Source of the DNA: Chloroflexota bacterium
GTDB taxonomy: Bacteria; Chloroflexota; Anaerolineae; Anaerolineales; Villigracilaceae
Length of the DNA stretch: 12,452 nucleotides
Reading direction: 5' to 3'
Assembly (NCBI GenBank): GCA_016191985.1
Contig: JACPVB010000228.1
Location: 1 to 12,452 of the forward strand
Position numbers and translations under genes: made by a program. The notes below the pieces were generated by a model, which saw only the letters and a list, made by a program, of their open reading frames with translations, made no database searches and had not been told where the DNA came from. Below are positions 6,354-12,452 of the stretch, one piece after another. Position 1 is the stretch's first letter; each line of letters opens with the position of its first letter.

Positions 6354-6392
6354 TTTGTTCTCCATTAAATTTTGTTGGTTCTCTGGCTAAGC

Positions 6393-6409
6393 CACAGAGA
6401 TCACAGAGA
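6393..6409. repeat. tandem CACAGAGA motif in the HutX-LacI gap
   Basis: Two CACAGAGA octamers are separated by one T (CTCTGTG twice on the other strand), next to a GGCTAAGCC mini-palindrome at 6385-6393. It looks like a decayed intergenic repeat, without clear function. Apart from this, the hairpins at 6677-6729 and the regulator promoter, I see nothing definite in the 450-nt gap 6366-6803. Confidence 0.35.
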
Positions 6410-6676
6410 AAATGAGTTTTGAGCTTTTTCCCAAAGGTCTCCGTGCGCTTATCACCCCCTTGTGGGGCTGTGGCGACTTCACCCCACTTAATCCAACAGA
6501 GCCATTTTGTTTTATTTTTAAAGTCTTTCGAGTATAGGTATTTCCCCGGCCTTAATCCAGATAACCGCATAAACTTCGTCTTAACGGTTTGTAGAACCAA
6601 TTTTCAACACGGTTGATGATTTAAGCGGATCCGTTTTTGATGGGAGCACTCAAGGTTTGTTGATAAATAAGCTCAA

Positions 6677-6729
6677 GCCGCCGTCCCCGGCGGCGTTCTG
6701 CGGGAACCGCTTCGCCGAGGACGGCGAAG
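6677..6729 (+). other. GC-rich double hairpin with an alternative long-range pairing
   Basis: Two perfect stems occur: GCCGCCG/CGGCGGC (6677-6683 with 6688-6694, loop TCCC) and CTTCGCCG/CGGCGAAG (6710-6717 with 6722-6729, loop AGGA). CGCCGTCC (6679-6686) can instead pair with GGACGGCG (6719-6726), and this excludes both local hairpins. It lies about 40 nt upstream of the -35 box of the lacI-type gene, so it is probably outside that transcript. It could be a palindromic intergenic repeat or the remains of a structured RNA. Confidence 0.45.
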
Positions 6730-6769
6730 AGAGCAAACTCATCTACAACCTTTTACACACCCTTTTTGA

Positions 6770-6799
6770 TTGACGCCTTACAACCGAATATGCTAAACT
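6770..6799 (+). promoter_or_regulatory. promoter of the lacI-family regulator
   Basis: TTGACG (6770-6775) and TAAACT (6794-6799) with an 18-nt spacer. The operator begins inside the -10 box, as expected for an autorepressed promoter. Confidence 0.6.
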
Positions 6800-6813
6800 G
6801 AAAGTGCTTTCAG
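6798..6813. promoter_or_regulatory. LacI-family operator O1 (autoregulatory)
   Basis: The perfect palindrome CTGAAAGTGCTTTCAG spans 16 bp with TG at its centre. It overlaps the -10 box and predicted start of the regulator gene and ends 8 nt before its ATG. It shares its 14-bp core TGAAAGTGCTTTCA with the operator before aglE. Confidence 0.85.
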
Positions 6814-6821
6814 AAAACACC

Positions 6822-7832
6822 ATGCCATCCAGGAAAAAGTCCCCCACGATTTATGACGTAGCCAAATTATCTGGCGTTAGTATTTCAACGATCTCGCGCG
6901 TGTTGAATGCGCCGGACAAGGTAAATTCAGAAACACACAAGCGGGTGATGAATGCGATTGACCAGCTTGGTTTCGTTCCCAGGGCAGAAGCGCGTGCCCG
7001 CGCATTACAGAATACCGACCGTATCGGTGTGTTGACTCCGTTCTTCACGGCTCCATCCTTTGTACAACGGTTGCGGGGGGTCGCGTCCGCTTTGTCCAAG
7101 GCGAATTACGAACTGGTGATCTACCCGGTCGATTCAATGGATCATCTGCAAGGGTATATTTCATCGATTCCATTAATGAGAAATATTGACGGACTGATCA
7201 TCATGTCCCTCTCGCTTGGCGATCAGGATGCGCAGCGTTTATTCAATAATGGCATGGAAACTGTTTTGATCGAATATTCCCATCCGGATTTGAACAGCAT
7301 CCTGATTGACGATCAACATGGCGGGCGTTTGGTTGCCGAGCATCTCGTTGGCAAGGGGCATAAGATAGTTGCATTTTTAGGGGACATTGAGCCTCCTGAA
7401 AGATTCGCGATCCATCCTGTTAAATCCCGCTTGGCAGGATTTGTGCAGGGACTCAGTGAAGCGGGCTTGTCATTGCCAAAAGCATATATCCGTTCGTGTC
7501 CCTATACACAGAATGAATCCAGGCAGGCCGCACTGGAATTGCTCACTTTGCCAAAACCGCCCACGGCCATATTTGCCGGGTCCGATTTTCAGGCGTTGAG
7601 CGTGATGAAAGTGGCGCGCCAATTGAATATCAAAATCCCGGATGATTTAGCCGTTGTCGGCTTCGATGATATCGATGTGGCAGATCATGTGGACTTGACC
7701 ACCATCCGCCAGCACCTGGATGAATCAGGCAGGCTGGCCGCAGAGATATTGCTTGCGCGCATCAGCGAACATGACCGGCCCTTGCAGCATATCAATCTTC
7801 CACTTAATTTGATCGAACGCATGACGGGCTGA
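6822..7832 (+). CDS. LacI-family sugar-responsive transcriptional regulator
   Basis: A 336-aa LacI/GalR repressor. The N-terminal DNA-binding domain has TIYDVAKLSGVSISTISRVLN (residues 9-29), followed by the hinge region (about 50-63, GFVPRAEARARALQ). The periplasmic-binding-protein-like sensor domain (about 66-333) includes IDGLIIMSLS and DDLAVVGFDDIDVADH near the C-terminus. I chose ATG 6822; a GTG six codons earlier (6804) lies inside the operator palindrome and is unlikely. No Shine-Dalgarno precedes the ATG. It is transcribed in the same direction as the adjacent sugar-transport operon. Matching operators before itself and aglE make it the likely local repressor, released by a transported sugar or a derivative. 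Confidence 0.93.
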   Translation: MPSRKKSPTIYDVAKLSGVSISTISRVLNAPDKVNSETHKRVMNAIDQLGFVPRAEARARALQNTDRIGVLTPFFTAPSFVQRLRGVASALSKANYELVIYPVDSMDHLQGYISSIPLMRNIDGLIIMSLSLGDQDAQRLFNNGMETVLIEYSHPDLNSILIDDQHGGRLVAEHLVGKGHKIVAFLGDIEPPERFAIHPVKSRLAGFVQGLSEAGLSLPKAYIRSCPYTQNESRQAALELLTLPKPPTAIFAGSDFQALSVMKVARQLNIKIPDDLAVVGFDDIDVADHVDLTTIRQHLDESGRLAAEILLARISEHDRPLQHINLPLNLIERMTG

Positions 7833-7850
7833 ATTGTTATTCGGCTTGTG

Positions 7851-7876
7851 CAATTTTTCCCACACCTGAAAAATTG
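7851..7876 (+). terminator. weak AT-rich hairpin after the regulator gene
   Basis: A perfect 9-bp stem CAATTTTTC/GAAAAATTG with an 8-nt loop lies about 20 nt after the regulator stop. It is followed by GTTTTAAG rather than a proper T run. It may end part of the regulator transcript before the operon promoter. Confidence 0.3.
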
Positions 7877-7891
7877 GTTTTAAGATTCTTA

Positions 7892-7919
7892 TTGACTCTT
7901 GGGGGAGTTATGCTATACT
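7892..7919 (+). promoter_or_regulatory. main promoter of the aglEFG operon
   Basis: TTGACT (7892-7897) and TATACT (7914-7919) with a 16-nt spacer. These are the best promoter boxes in the window, placed directly before operator O2. Confidence 0.7.
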
Positions 7920-7921
7920 AA

Positions 7922-7941
7922 TTATGAAAGTGCTTTCATAA
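7922..7941. promoter_or_regulatory. LacI-family operator O2 of the aglEFG operon
   Basis: TTATGAAAGTGCTTTCATAA is a perfect 20-bp palindrome with the same TGAAAGTGCTTTCA core as O1. It begins 2 nt after the -10 box and covers the predicted transcription start, the usual position for blocking RNA polymerase. Confidence 0.9.
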
Positions 7942-7987
7942 AAACTCTTTCAAACCTCAAGTCAATCCGTGTAAACTTCTTTATTAT

Positions 7988-8000
7988 AGGAGGTGCCTCC
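7988..8000 (+). other. orphan Shine-Dalgarno inside a palindrome in the aglE leader
   Basis: A full AGGAGGT (7988-7994) lies in the roughly 145-nt leader of aglE, about 75 nt before the real start, within GGAGGTGCCTCC. No ATG follows at normal spacing. A TTG 12 nt downstream (8007) would give only a 12-codon ORF ending at 8045. It may be chance, a ribosome standby site or a relic leader-peptide signal. Confidence 0.3.
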
Positions 8001-8071
8001 CCACAATTGACACTCAAATCCCCCCGCCAAGCAAAATCTATTTAACTTTCTATATTCTCAAGGAGAGAAGA

Positions 8072-9481
8072 ATGAAAAAAGCTATCTGGCAAATTCTTGC
8101 CCTGTTTGTTGTTACGGCCATGTTGTTGGCTGCCTGTGGTACTCCTGCCACTGAAGCTCCTGTTGCCACCGAGGCTCCTGCCACGGAAGCTCCCGCTACT
8201 GAAGCTCCAGCAACCGAAGCACCTGTTGCGGAAGTTCTCCCACAAGGTCAGGAACTTACGGACGCCTATGCCGGCATGTATAGCGGCACAGTTGTAACCA
8301 TGGCTGGCCCATTCACCGATGCGGATGCAGTCAAGTTCGATGATTCCGTGAAGGCATTTGAAGAGGCCACCGGCATCGACATTCAATATGAAGGCTCGAA
8401 GGAATTTGAGGCCTCCATTACCATCCGTCTCGACGGCGGCGATGCCCCGGATATTGTGGACTTCCCACAGCCCGGTCTTCTGGCGACTGCTGTTAAGAAA
8501 GGCCAGGCCATTGACCTGAGCACCGTTATCAACCCCGACTGGTTGAAGCAAAACTACATCCAATCCTGGCTCGATATGGGCACCATGGAAGGCCCGGATG
8601 GTCCCATCACCGCTGGAATCTGGGCGCGCGCGAACGGCAAATCGCTGGTCTTCTACCCGAAGGCTGAGTTTGATGCTGCCGGTTACACAGTCCCCGAAAC
8701 CTGGGATGAGTTGATGGCGTTGACGGAACAGATCGCCTCCGATGGTGACACCCCCTGGTGTATCGGCATTGAATCTGGCGCTGCCACCGGCTGGGCCATG
8801 ACCGACTGGATCGAAGATGTAATGCTGCGCACCACCTCGCTTGAGAACTATGACAAGTGGGTGGCCGGTGAACTGCCGTTCAATTCACCCGAAGTAAAGA
8901 ATGCGCTTAGCTATATCACCGCCATCTGGTTCAATGATGCCTACGTCTTTGGCGGACGCGCTTCCATCCCCACAACCTTCTTTGGTGATGCTCCCGCCCC
9001 GATGTTCGATGCGCCTCCGAAGTGCTGGCTCCACCGCCAGGGTAACTTCATCACTTCCTTCTTCCCCGAAGGCAAAGTGGCTGGTGCGGACTATGACTTC
9101 TTCTATCTGCCTCCGATCGATCCGCAATATGGCAAGCCTGTCCTGGGCGCTGGCGATATCTACGCCATGTTCAATGACCGCCCTGAAGTCCGCGCTGTCA
9201 TCCAATACTTCTCCACTGGCGATTCCGTCAAAGGTTGGATCGAAGCCGGCGGAGCGATCTCCCCGCACAATGACTCCAGCCTCGACTGGTATCAAGACCC
9301 CGTTACCCGCGGCGTGGCCGAGATCATCCTGAATGCAGATTCCTTCCGCTTCGATGCTTCTGACCTGATGCCCGGTGCTGTTGGCGCTGGCACCTTCTGG
9401 AAGTATATGACTGACTATGTCAGCGGCTCTGTGGATGAGGACACTGCCCTTGAGCAGATCGACGCTTCCTGGCCGAAATAG
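8072..9481 (+). CDS. aglE: AglE-like sugar-binding lipoprotein of an ABC importer
   Basis: The extracytoplasmic solute-binding protein that would capture the sugar for the adjacent permeases. It has 469 aa and a strong AAGGAG Shine-Dalgarno. A lipoprotein signal (MKKAIWQILALF...LLAAC) gives Cys22 as the lipidated residue. A flexible tether of TEAP repeats (about 25-53) follows, then the binding domain. WCIGIESGAATGWAMTDWIEDVMLRT (from about 229) and PPKCWLHRQGNFITSFF (from about 315) resemble AglE, the alpha-glucoside-binding protein of rhizobia. Cys230 and Cys318 in these segments could form a disulfide. It is the first gene of the operon, directly under promoter and operator O2. Family membership is secure; the exact sugar is not readable from the sequence. 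Confidence 0.9.
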   Translation: MKKAIWQILALFVVTAMLLAACGTPATEAPVATEAPATEAPATEAPATEAPVAEVLPQGQELTDAYAGMYSGTVVTMAGPFTDADAVKFDDSVKAFEEATGIDIQYEGSKEFEASITIRLDGGDAPDIVDFPQPGLLATAVKKGQAIDLSTVINPDWLKQNYIQSWLDMGTMEGPDGPITAGIWARANGKSLVFYPKAEFDAAGYTVPETWDELMALTEQIASDGDTPWCIGIESGAATGWAMTDWIEDVMLRTTSLENYDKWVAGELPFNSPEVKNALSYITAIWFNDAYVFGGRASIPTTFFGDAPAPMFDAPPKCWLHRQGNFITSFFPEGKVAGADYDFFYLPPIDPQYGKPVLGAGDIYAMFNDRPEVRAVIQYFSTGDSVKGWIEAGGAISPHNDSSLDWYQDPVTRGVAEIILNADSFRFDASDLMPGAVGAGTFWKYMTDYVSGSVDEDTALEQIDASWPK

Positions 9482-9518
9482 CTTTCGATGAGTTTGCGCA
9501 AGACCCTGTAAGATAAAA

Positions 9519-9554
9519 AAAGGAGCAGGAAGACCCCTGTTTTCCTGCTCCTTT
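9519..9554 (+). terminator. intercistronic hairpin between aglE and aglF
   Basis: A perfect 13-bp stem AAAGGAGCAGGAA/TTCCTGCTCCTTT (9519-9531 with 9542-9554) has a 10-nt loop. On the plus strand only TTT follows, so it is more likely a partial terminator or 3' mRNA stabiliser that keeps the binding protein in excess over the permeases. On the minus strand a T7 tract follows, but no minus-strand gene needs a terminator here. Confidence 0.6.
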
Positions 9555-9596
9555 GAACCTCGATAGGACTTGATTTAATCCCCTGGAGGTGTGACC

Positions 9597-10721
9597 ATGA
9601 AAAATTCACAAGATAAGAGTTCAGGTACTACGGGTTTCCTAGGCGGATTGGTTGTAACCATGGGGCGGATACTCATTTCATTTTTTGTTCCGGTAATCAC
9701 TTTCCTTGTGTTATGGCAGGTTTTTATTTTTCTGCGTGATAGCAGCGCCCCACAGATTGTGATTGTCCTGGTCGCCATCATTTGGGGAGTGGCCGGAGTG
9801 GCTATTCTTTATGTCGTATCCAACTGGTTTGTGGAACAGCTCCCAGGTCCATGGACGCGGCGTTTGCAGCCCTTTGTTTATATCGGCCCTGCGGTGGTCA
9901 TCATGGGCTGGTATCTGGCCATCCCGGTTTTACGAACCCTGATCTTAAGTTTCAAGGATGAGATCGGCGCAACCTGGGTTGGATTCGATAATTATATTTT
10001 TGCGTTTACCGACCGCATCATGCTCGAAACATTTCGCAACAATTTGTTGTGGATGATCGTCGGCACCTCTTTCAGTGTGGGACTCGGCCTGCTGATCGCC
10101 GTGCTGGCAGACCGAAGTCGGTTTGAGGCGGTTTACAAATCCATAATTTTCATGCCCATGGCGATTTCCTTTGTCGGTGCGGGTGTGATTTGGAAATTCG
10201 TTTATACCTACAAGGGGGAAGGGGTCGGCATCGACGAGATCGGGTTGATCAATGCGATTGTGCTGGCGCTCGGTGGACAGTCCCAGCCCTGGCTAAGTTT
10301 GCCGCCCTGGAATAACTTTTTTTTGATCGTTATCATGGTCTGGCTGCAAACAGGTTTTGCCATGGTCGTTATCTCTTCCGCGATCAAGGGCATCCCGCTG
10401 GAATTGCTGGAAGCCGCCCGTATTGACGGCGCCACCGAAGTTCAGGCATTTTTCAAGATCACGATCCCCTACATCAAAGGCACGTTGATCACCGTCATCA
10501 CCACCATTGTTATTTTCAGCTTGAAATTATTCGATATTGTGCGGGTGATGACCGGCGGCAATAACGGGACGAATGTGATTGCCAATGAGTTTTACTTGCA
10601 GCGTTTCACCTATGGAAATACAGGACGCGCATCCGCCATTGCCATTGTTTTGTTGATCGCGGTGATCCCGGTCATTGTTAACAACCTGCGCGAATTTAGC
10701 AAGGAACGGAGGGCGTTCTAA
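9597..10721 (+). CDS. aglF: AglF-like ABC sugar permease
   Basis: An inner-membrane permease of the CUT1 (MalF-like) type, 374 aa, forming the translocation channel with the next gene product. The core KSIIFMPMAISFVGAGVIWKF, WNNFFLIVIMVWLQTGFAMVV and the EAA loop EAARIDGATEVQAFFKITIP (272-291), which docks the ATPase, match AglF closely. Two extra hydrophobic segments (about 21-46 and 52-74) precede the usual six helices, so about eight are predicted. ATG 9597 is chosen because GGAGGT lies 6 nt before it; a GTG two codons earlier overlaps that spacing. It is 115 nt after aglE behind the hairpin, and its TAA overlaps the aglG start by one base (TAATG). Confidence 0.92.
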   Translation: MKNSQDKSSGTTGFLGGLVVTMGRILISFFVPVITFLVLWQVFIFLRDSSAPQIVIVLVAIIWGVAGVAILYVVSNWFVEQLPGPWTRRLQPFVYIGPAVVIMGWYLAIPVLRTLILSFKDEIGATWVGFDNYIFAFTDRIMLETFRNNLLWMIVGTSFSVGLGLLIAVLADRSRFEAVYKSIIFMPMAISFVGAGVIWKFVYTYKGEGVGIDEIGLINAIVLALGGQSQPWLSLPPWNNFFLIVIMVWLQTGFAMVVISSAIKGIPLELLEAARIDGATEVQAFFKITIPYIKGTLITVITTIVIFSLKLFDIVRVMTGGNNGTNVIANEFYLQRFTYGNTGRASAIAIVLLIAVIPVIVNNLREFSKERRAF

Positions 10722-11824
10722 TGGCTGCCAGTTATAAAAACCAAAAGATATATTCGAGCCTCGTTGTCAATGGGGTTCTCATCCTGATCTGTTTTCTTTG
10801 GTTGTTACCGACCCTGGGAGTGTTCATCACCTCCCTGCGTAACAGCCAGGATATTTTCACCTCCGGCTGGTGGACGGTGCTCCCGCACAAAGAGAATATG
10901 CAAACCGATGAGATCAAGGTGGATGCTTCGGTAAACGTCGATGAGCCGATGGAGATAGAAGGTGTCACGGCCACATTCGAGGAATTGCGCCAGGGTGTCA
11001 CTTTGCCCGATGGCCGCATGTTGACCTGGTACGGCAACAAACGCACACGCACCATCATTGTGACGGAAGAGCAATGGGTGGGCTTTTTCTCCAAACCAAT
11101 GACCCTCGATAACTATGTGGACGTGTTAACTGGAAAAGAGATCCGCTTTACCGACGCCAGCGGGAATGAGATCATCCGCAAAGGAAACAACCTGGGAAGC
11201 GCATTTCTCAACTCGATTGCGGTCGCGGTCCCAGCTACCATCATTCCCATTCTCATCGCTGCATTCGCCGCGTTTGGGTTTTCCTGGTTGAATTTCCCGG
11301 GGCGCGGATTGATCTTCACCATGGTTGTCGCCATTCTGGTTGTGCCTTTGCAAATTTCACTGGTGCCAATTTTGCAGGATTACACCAAGCTGAATTTGAA
11401 CGGGACGTTCCTGGGGATTTGGCTGGCTCATACCGGCTTTGGCCTGCCGTTGGCTACCTACCTGTTATTCAATTACATGAGCACCCTGCCGCGTGACTTG
11501 CTCGAGGCGGCCTATATGGACGGGGCTTCCAATTTCACGATTTTCACGCGGCTGATCCTGCCGCTCTCCGTGCCCGCTTTGGCATCCTTTGCCATTTTCC
11601 AATTCCTGTGGGTGTGGAATGATTATCTGATCGCCCTCGTCTTTTTGGGAGATAAAAGCCGCGTGGTGACCTACGCGCTGGCATCTATCGTTGGTGAAAA
11701 GGGACAGGACTGGCACCTGCTTACCTCCGGCGCGTTCGTCAGCATGTTATTGCCGCTCGCGGTATTCTTTGCCCTGCAACGCTTCTTCGTACGCGGGTTG
11801 CTTGCAGGCTCAGTCAAAGGCTAA
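10721..11824 (+). CDS. aglG: AglG-like ABC sugar permease
   Basis: The second CUT1 permease (MalG-like), 367 aa, translationally coupled to aglF by a TAATG overlap, with GGAGGG shortly upstream. After the first helix (about 13-37) comes an extracytoplasmic insert of roughly 80 residues (48-127, from GWWTVLP to MTLDNY). Such a long insert is typical of AglG and longer than in ordinary MalG-type proteins. The core matches AglG: SIAVAVPATIIPILIAAFAA, FLGIWLAHTGFGLPLATYLL, the EAA loop EAAYMDGASNFTIFTRLILP (262-281), FAIFQFLWVWNDYL and the C-terminal RGLLAGSVKG. No ATPase gene follows, so a shared AglK/MsmX-type subunit must come from elsewhere or beyond the window. Confidence 0.93.
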   Translation: MAASYKNQKIYSSLVVNGVLILICFLWLLPTLGVFITSLRNSQDIFTSGWWTVLPHKENMQTDEIKVDASVNVDEPMEIEGVTATFEELRQGVTLPDGRMLTWYGNKRTRTIIVTEEQWVGFFSKPMTLDNYVDVLTGKEIRFTDASGNEIIRKGNNLGSAFLNSIAVAVPATIIPILIAAFAAFGFSWLNFPGRGLIFTMVVAILVVPLQISLVPILQDYTKLNLNGTFLGIWLAHTGFGLPLATYLLFNYMSTLPRDLLEAAYMDGASNFTIFTRLILPLSVPALASFAIFQFLWVWNDYLIALVFLGDKSRVVTYALASIVGEKGQDWHLLTSGAFVSMLLPLAVFFALQRFFVRGLLAGSVKG

Positions 11825-11830
11825 GGAGAT

Positions 11831-11863
11831 AAATGGACTGGGCAACAGCCCAGTCCATTTTTT
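11831..11863 (+). terminator. strong intrinsic terminator between aglG and the GH1 gene
   Basis: A perfect 13-bp stem AAATGGACTGGGC/GCCCAGTCCATTT (11831-11843 with 11848-11860) has a 4-nt AACA loop and runs into T6. It begins 7 nt after the aglG stop and ends only 4 nt before the GH1 ATG. It would strongly reduce read-through into the GH1 gene unless disrupted. Confidence 0.88.
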
Positions 11864-11871
11864 ATTTATGA
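11833..11871 (+). CDS. 12-codon leader ORF through the terminator, coupled to GH1
   Basis: ATG at 11833 is preceded by AAGGAG (11823-11828) with 4-nt spacing and encodes MDWATAQSIFYL. It ends at TGA 11869-11871, overlapping the GH1 ATG as ATGA. Its start codon lies in the left arm of the terminator and its codons cover the whole hairpin. The GH1 ATG has no Shine-Dalgarno of its own. A ribosome on this ORF would melt the hairpin and deliver itself to GH1. Alternatively the AAGGAG is the original GH1 Shine-Dalgarno, later separated from its ATG by the hairpin. Confidence 0.4.
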   Translation: MDWATAQSIFYL

Positions 11872-12452
11872 CAACGTTAAATTTTCCGAAGGATTTTGTC
11901 TGGGGAGTGGCGGCCTCGGCATATCAAATTGAAGGCGCGTGGAACGAAGATGGCCGCGGTGAAAGCATCTGGGACCGCTTCGCTCACACACCGTATCACA
12001 TCCAAACGGGTGAGAATGCCGACCGGGCATGTGACCATTACCATCGTATGCCTGAAGATGTGGCGCTCTTCAAACAATTCGGTTTTCCCTATTATCGCTT
12101 TGCCATTTCATGGTCGCGTGTGGTGCCTACGGGAGAGGGCAAGGCTAACAAAAAGGGACTCGATTTCTACGACCGCCTCGTGGATGAATTGCTCAAGGCT
12201 GGCATTCAACCCAAGACCACTTTATATCATTGGGATTTACCCCAAAACCTGCAAGACAAGGGTGGATGGCCGGAACGCGATACCGCGGACCGCTTTGCCG
12301 AATACGCCCGCTTCGTTTTTGACCGTTTGGGGGATCGCGTCCGACTTTGGTCCACTCACAACGAGCCCTGGGTGGCGGCATTTCTCGGCTATGCCACGGG
12401 AGTCCATGCCCCCGGCATTTGTGACTATTCCCAGGCATATCAGGCCGCGCAT
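11868..12452 (+). CDS. glycoside hydrolase family 1 (beta-glucosidase-like), N-terminal part
   Basis: The first 195 codons of a GH1 enzyme, a retaining glycosidase that would hydrolyse the imported disaccharide in the cytoplasm (no signal peptide: MTTLNFPKDFVWG). Visible family markers are FVWGVAASAYQIEGAW with Gln20, FRFAISWSR-type YYRFAISWSRVVP, YHWDLPQ with His121, and STHNEPW with Asn165 and acid/base Glu166. Numbering coincides with the well-studied Thermotoga GH1 enzyme as I recall it. Family members are about 440-450 aa; the nucleophile (TENG region) and the rest lie beyond the right edge. The ATG has no Shine-Dalgarno and follows a strong terminator by 4 nt, so expression may depend on the overlapping leader ORF. 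Substrate (beta-glucoside, beta-galactoside or other) cannot be told from this part. Confidence 0.95.
   Translation, partial: MTTLNFPKDFVWGVAASAYQIEGAWNEDGRGESIWDRFAHTPYHIQTGENADRACDHYHRMPEDVALFKQFGFPYYRFAISWSRVVPTGEGKANKKGLDFYDRLVDELLKAGIQPKTTLYHWDLPQNLQDKGGWPERDTADRFAEYARFVFDRLGDRVRLWSTHNEPWVAAFLGYATGVHAPGICDYSQAYQAAH

Noticed and set aside
6328..6600. 90-codon minus-strand frame before the HutX-like gene
   Set aside because: It overlaps the HutX-like start, lacks a Shine-Dalgarno, and includes the CTCTGTG repeat. Its sequence looks like translated intergenic repeat.
8138..8236. Low-complexity GAAGCTCC-like tandem DNA at the start of aglE considered as a phase-variation repeat
   Set aside because: The codons differ synonymously between units and the unit length is a multiple of three, so this is a protein tether, not a slippage tract likely to cause frameshifts.
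8042..8563. 173-codon minus-strand frame at the start of aglE
   Set aside because: Its Ser/Gly-rich segment is only the antisense of the TEAP repeats. No start signal or motif supports it.
8885..9332. Overlapping frames on both strands within aglE (8885-9295 minus, 8901-9332 plus)
   Set aside because: Both are shadows of the aglE frame, which carries the family's conserved segments here.

Overview
The window looks like a chromosomal segment from a heterotrophic member of the Chloroflexota, most likely class Anaerolineae. This is inferred from gene style: a membrane Ser/Thr kinase with a Pro/Thr linker, a lipoprotein with a TEAP-repeat tether, an Agl-type sugar transporter, and intergenic CCC-G-A/T-A-GGG palindromes. 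No rRNA or other marker gene is present to confirm it. I saw no tRNA, rRNA, CRISPR array, transposase or phage gene.

Left part (1-3312). The 5' half of rsmI (16S rRNA 2'-O-methyltransferase) runs off the left edge on the minus strand. Behind a clear intrinsic terminator lies a minus-strand Ser/Thr protein kinase with one transmembrane helix and a cysteine-rich outer domain. Divergent from it is a plus-strand pair of membrane proteins of unknown function (52 aa with one helix, 273 aa with about seven), closed by a strong terminator.

Middle part (3313-6366). Two 197-bp direct repeats, about 95% identical outside their inserts, bracket a two-gene minus-strand cassette: a BCD/PucC-family MFS transporter followed 7 nt later by a MerR/excisionase-type HTH protein. 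Beyond the right-hand repeat is a minus-strand ChuX/HutX-like heme-binding protein. Each repeat carries its own 24-nt insert. The two inserts are the same sequence (21/24) in opposite orientation, at different palindromes but in the same local target context. The BCD transporter and HutX-like protein together hint at tetrapyrrole handling.

Right part (6367-12452). This is a LacI-controlled sugar-uptake locus: lacI-type regulator, aglE-like lipoprotein, aglF-like and aglG-like permeases, then a GH1 glycosidase cut by the right edge. Near-identical palindromic operators (core TGAAAGTGCTTTCA) overlap the promoters of both the regulator and aglE, so the regulator probably represses itself and the operon until a sugar binds. 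No ABC ATPase lies in the window. Between aglG and the GH1 gene sits a very strong intrinsic terminator. A 12-codon ORF with its own Shine-Dalgarno runs through it and ends in an ATGA overlap with the GH1 start, which suggests translation-dependent control of the glycosidase.

The most unusual items are the 24-nt nested inserts in the repeats and the terminator-spanning mini-ORF before the GH1 gene.
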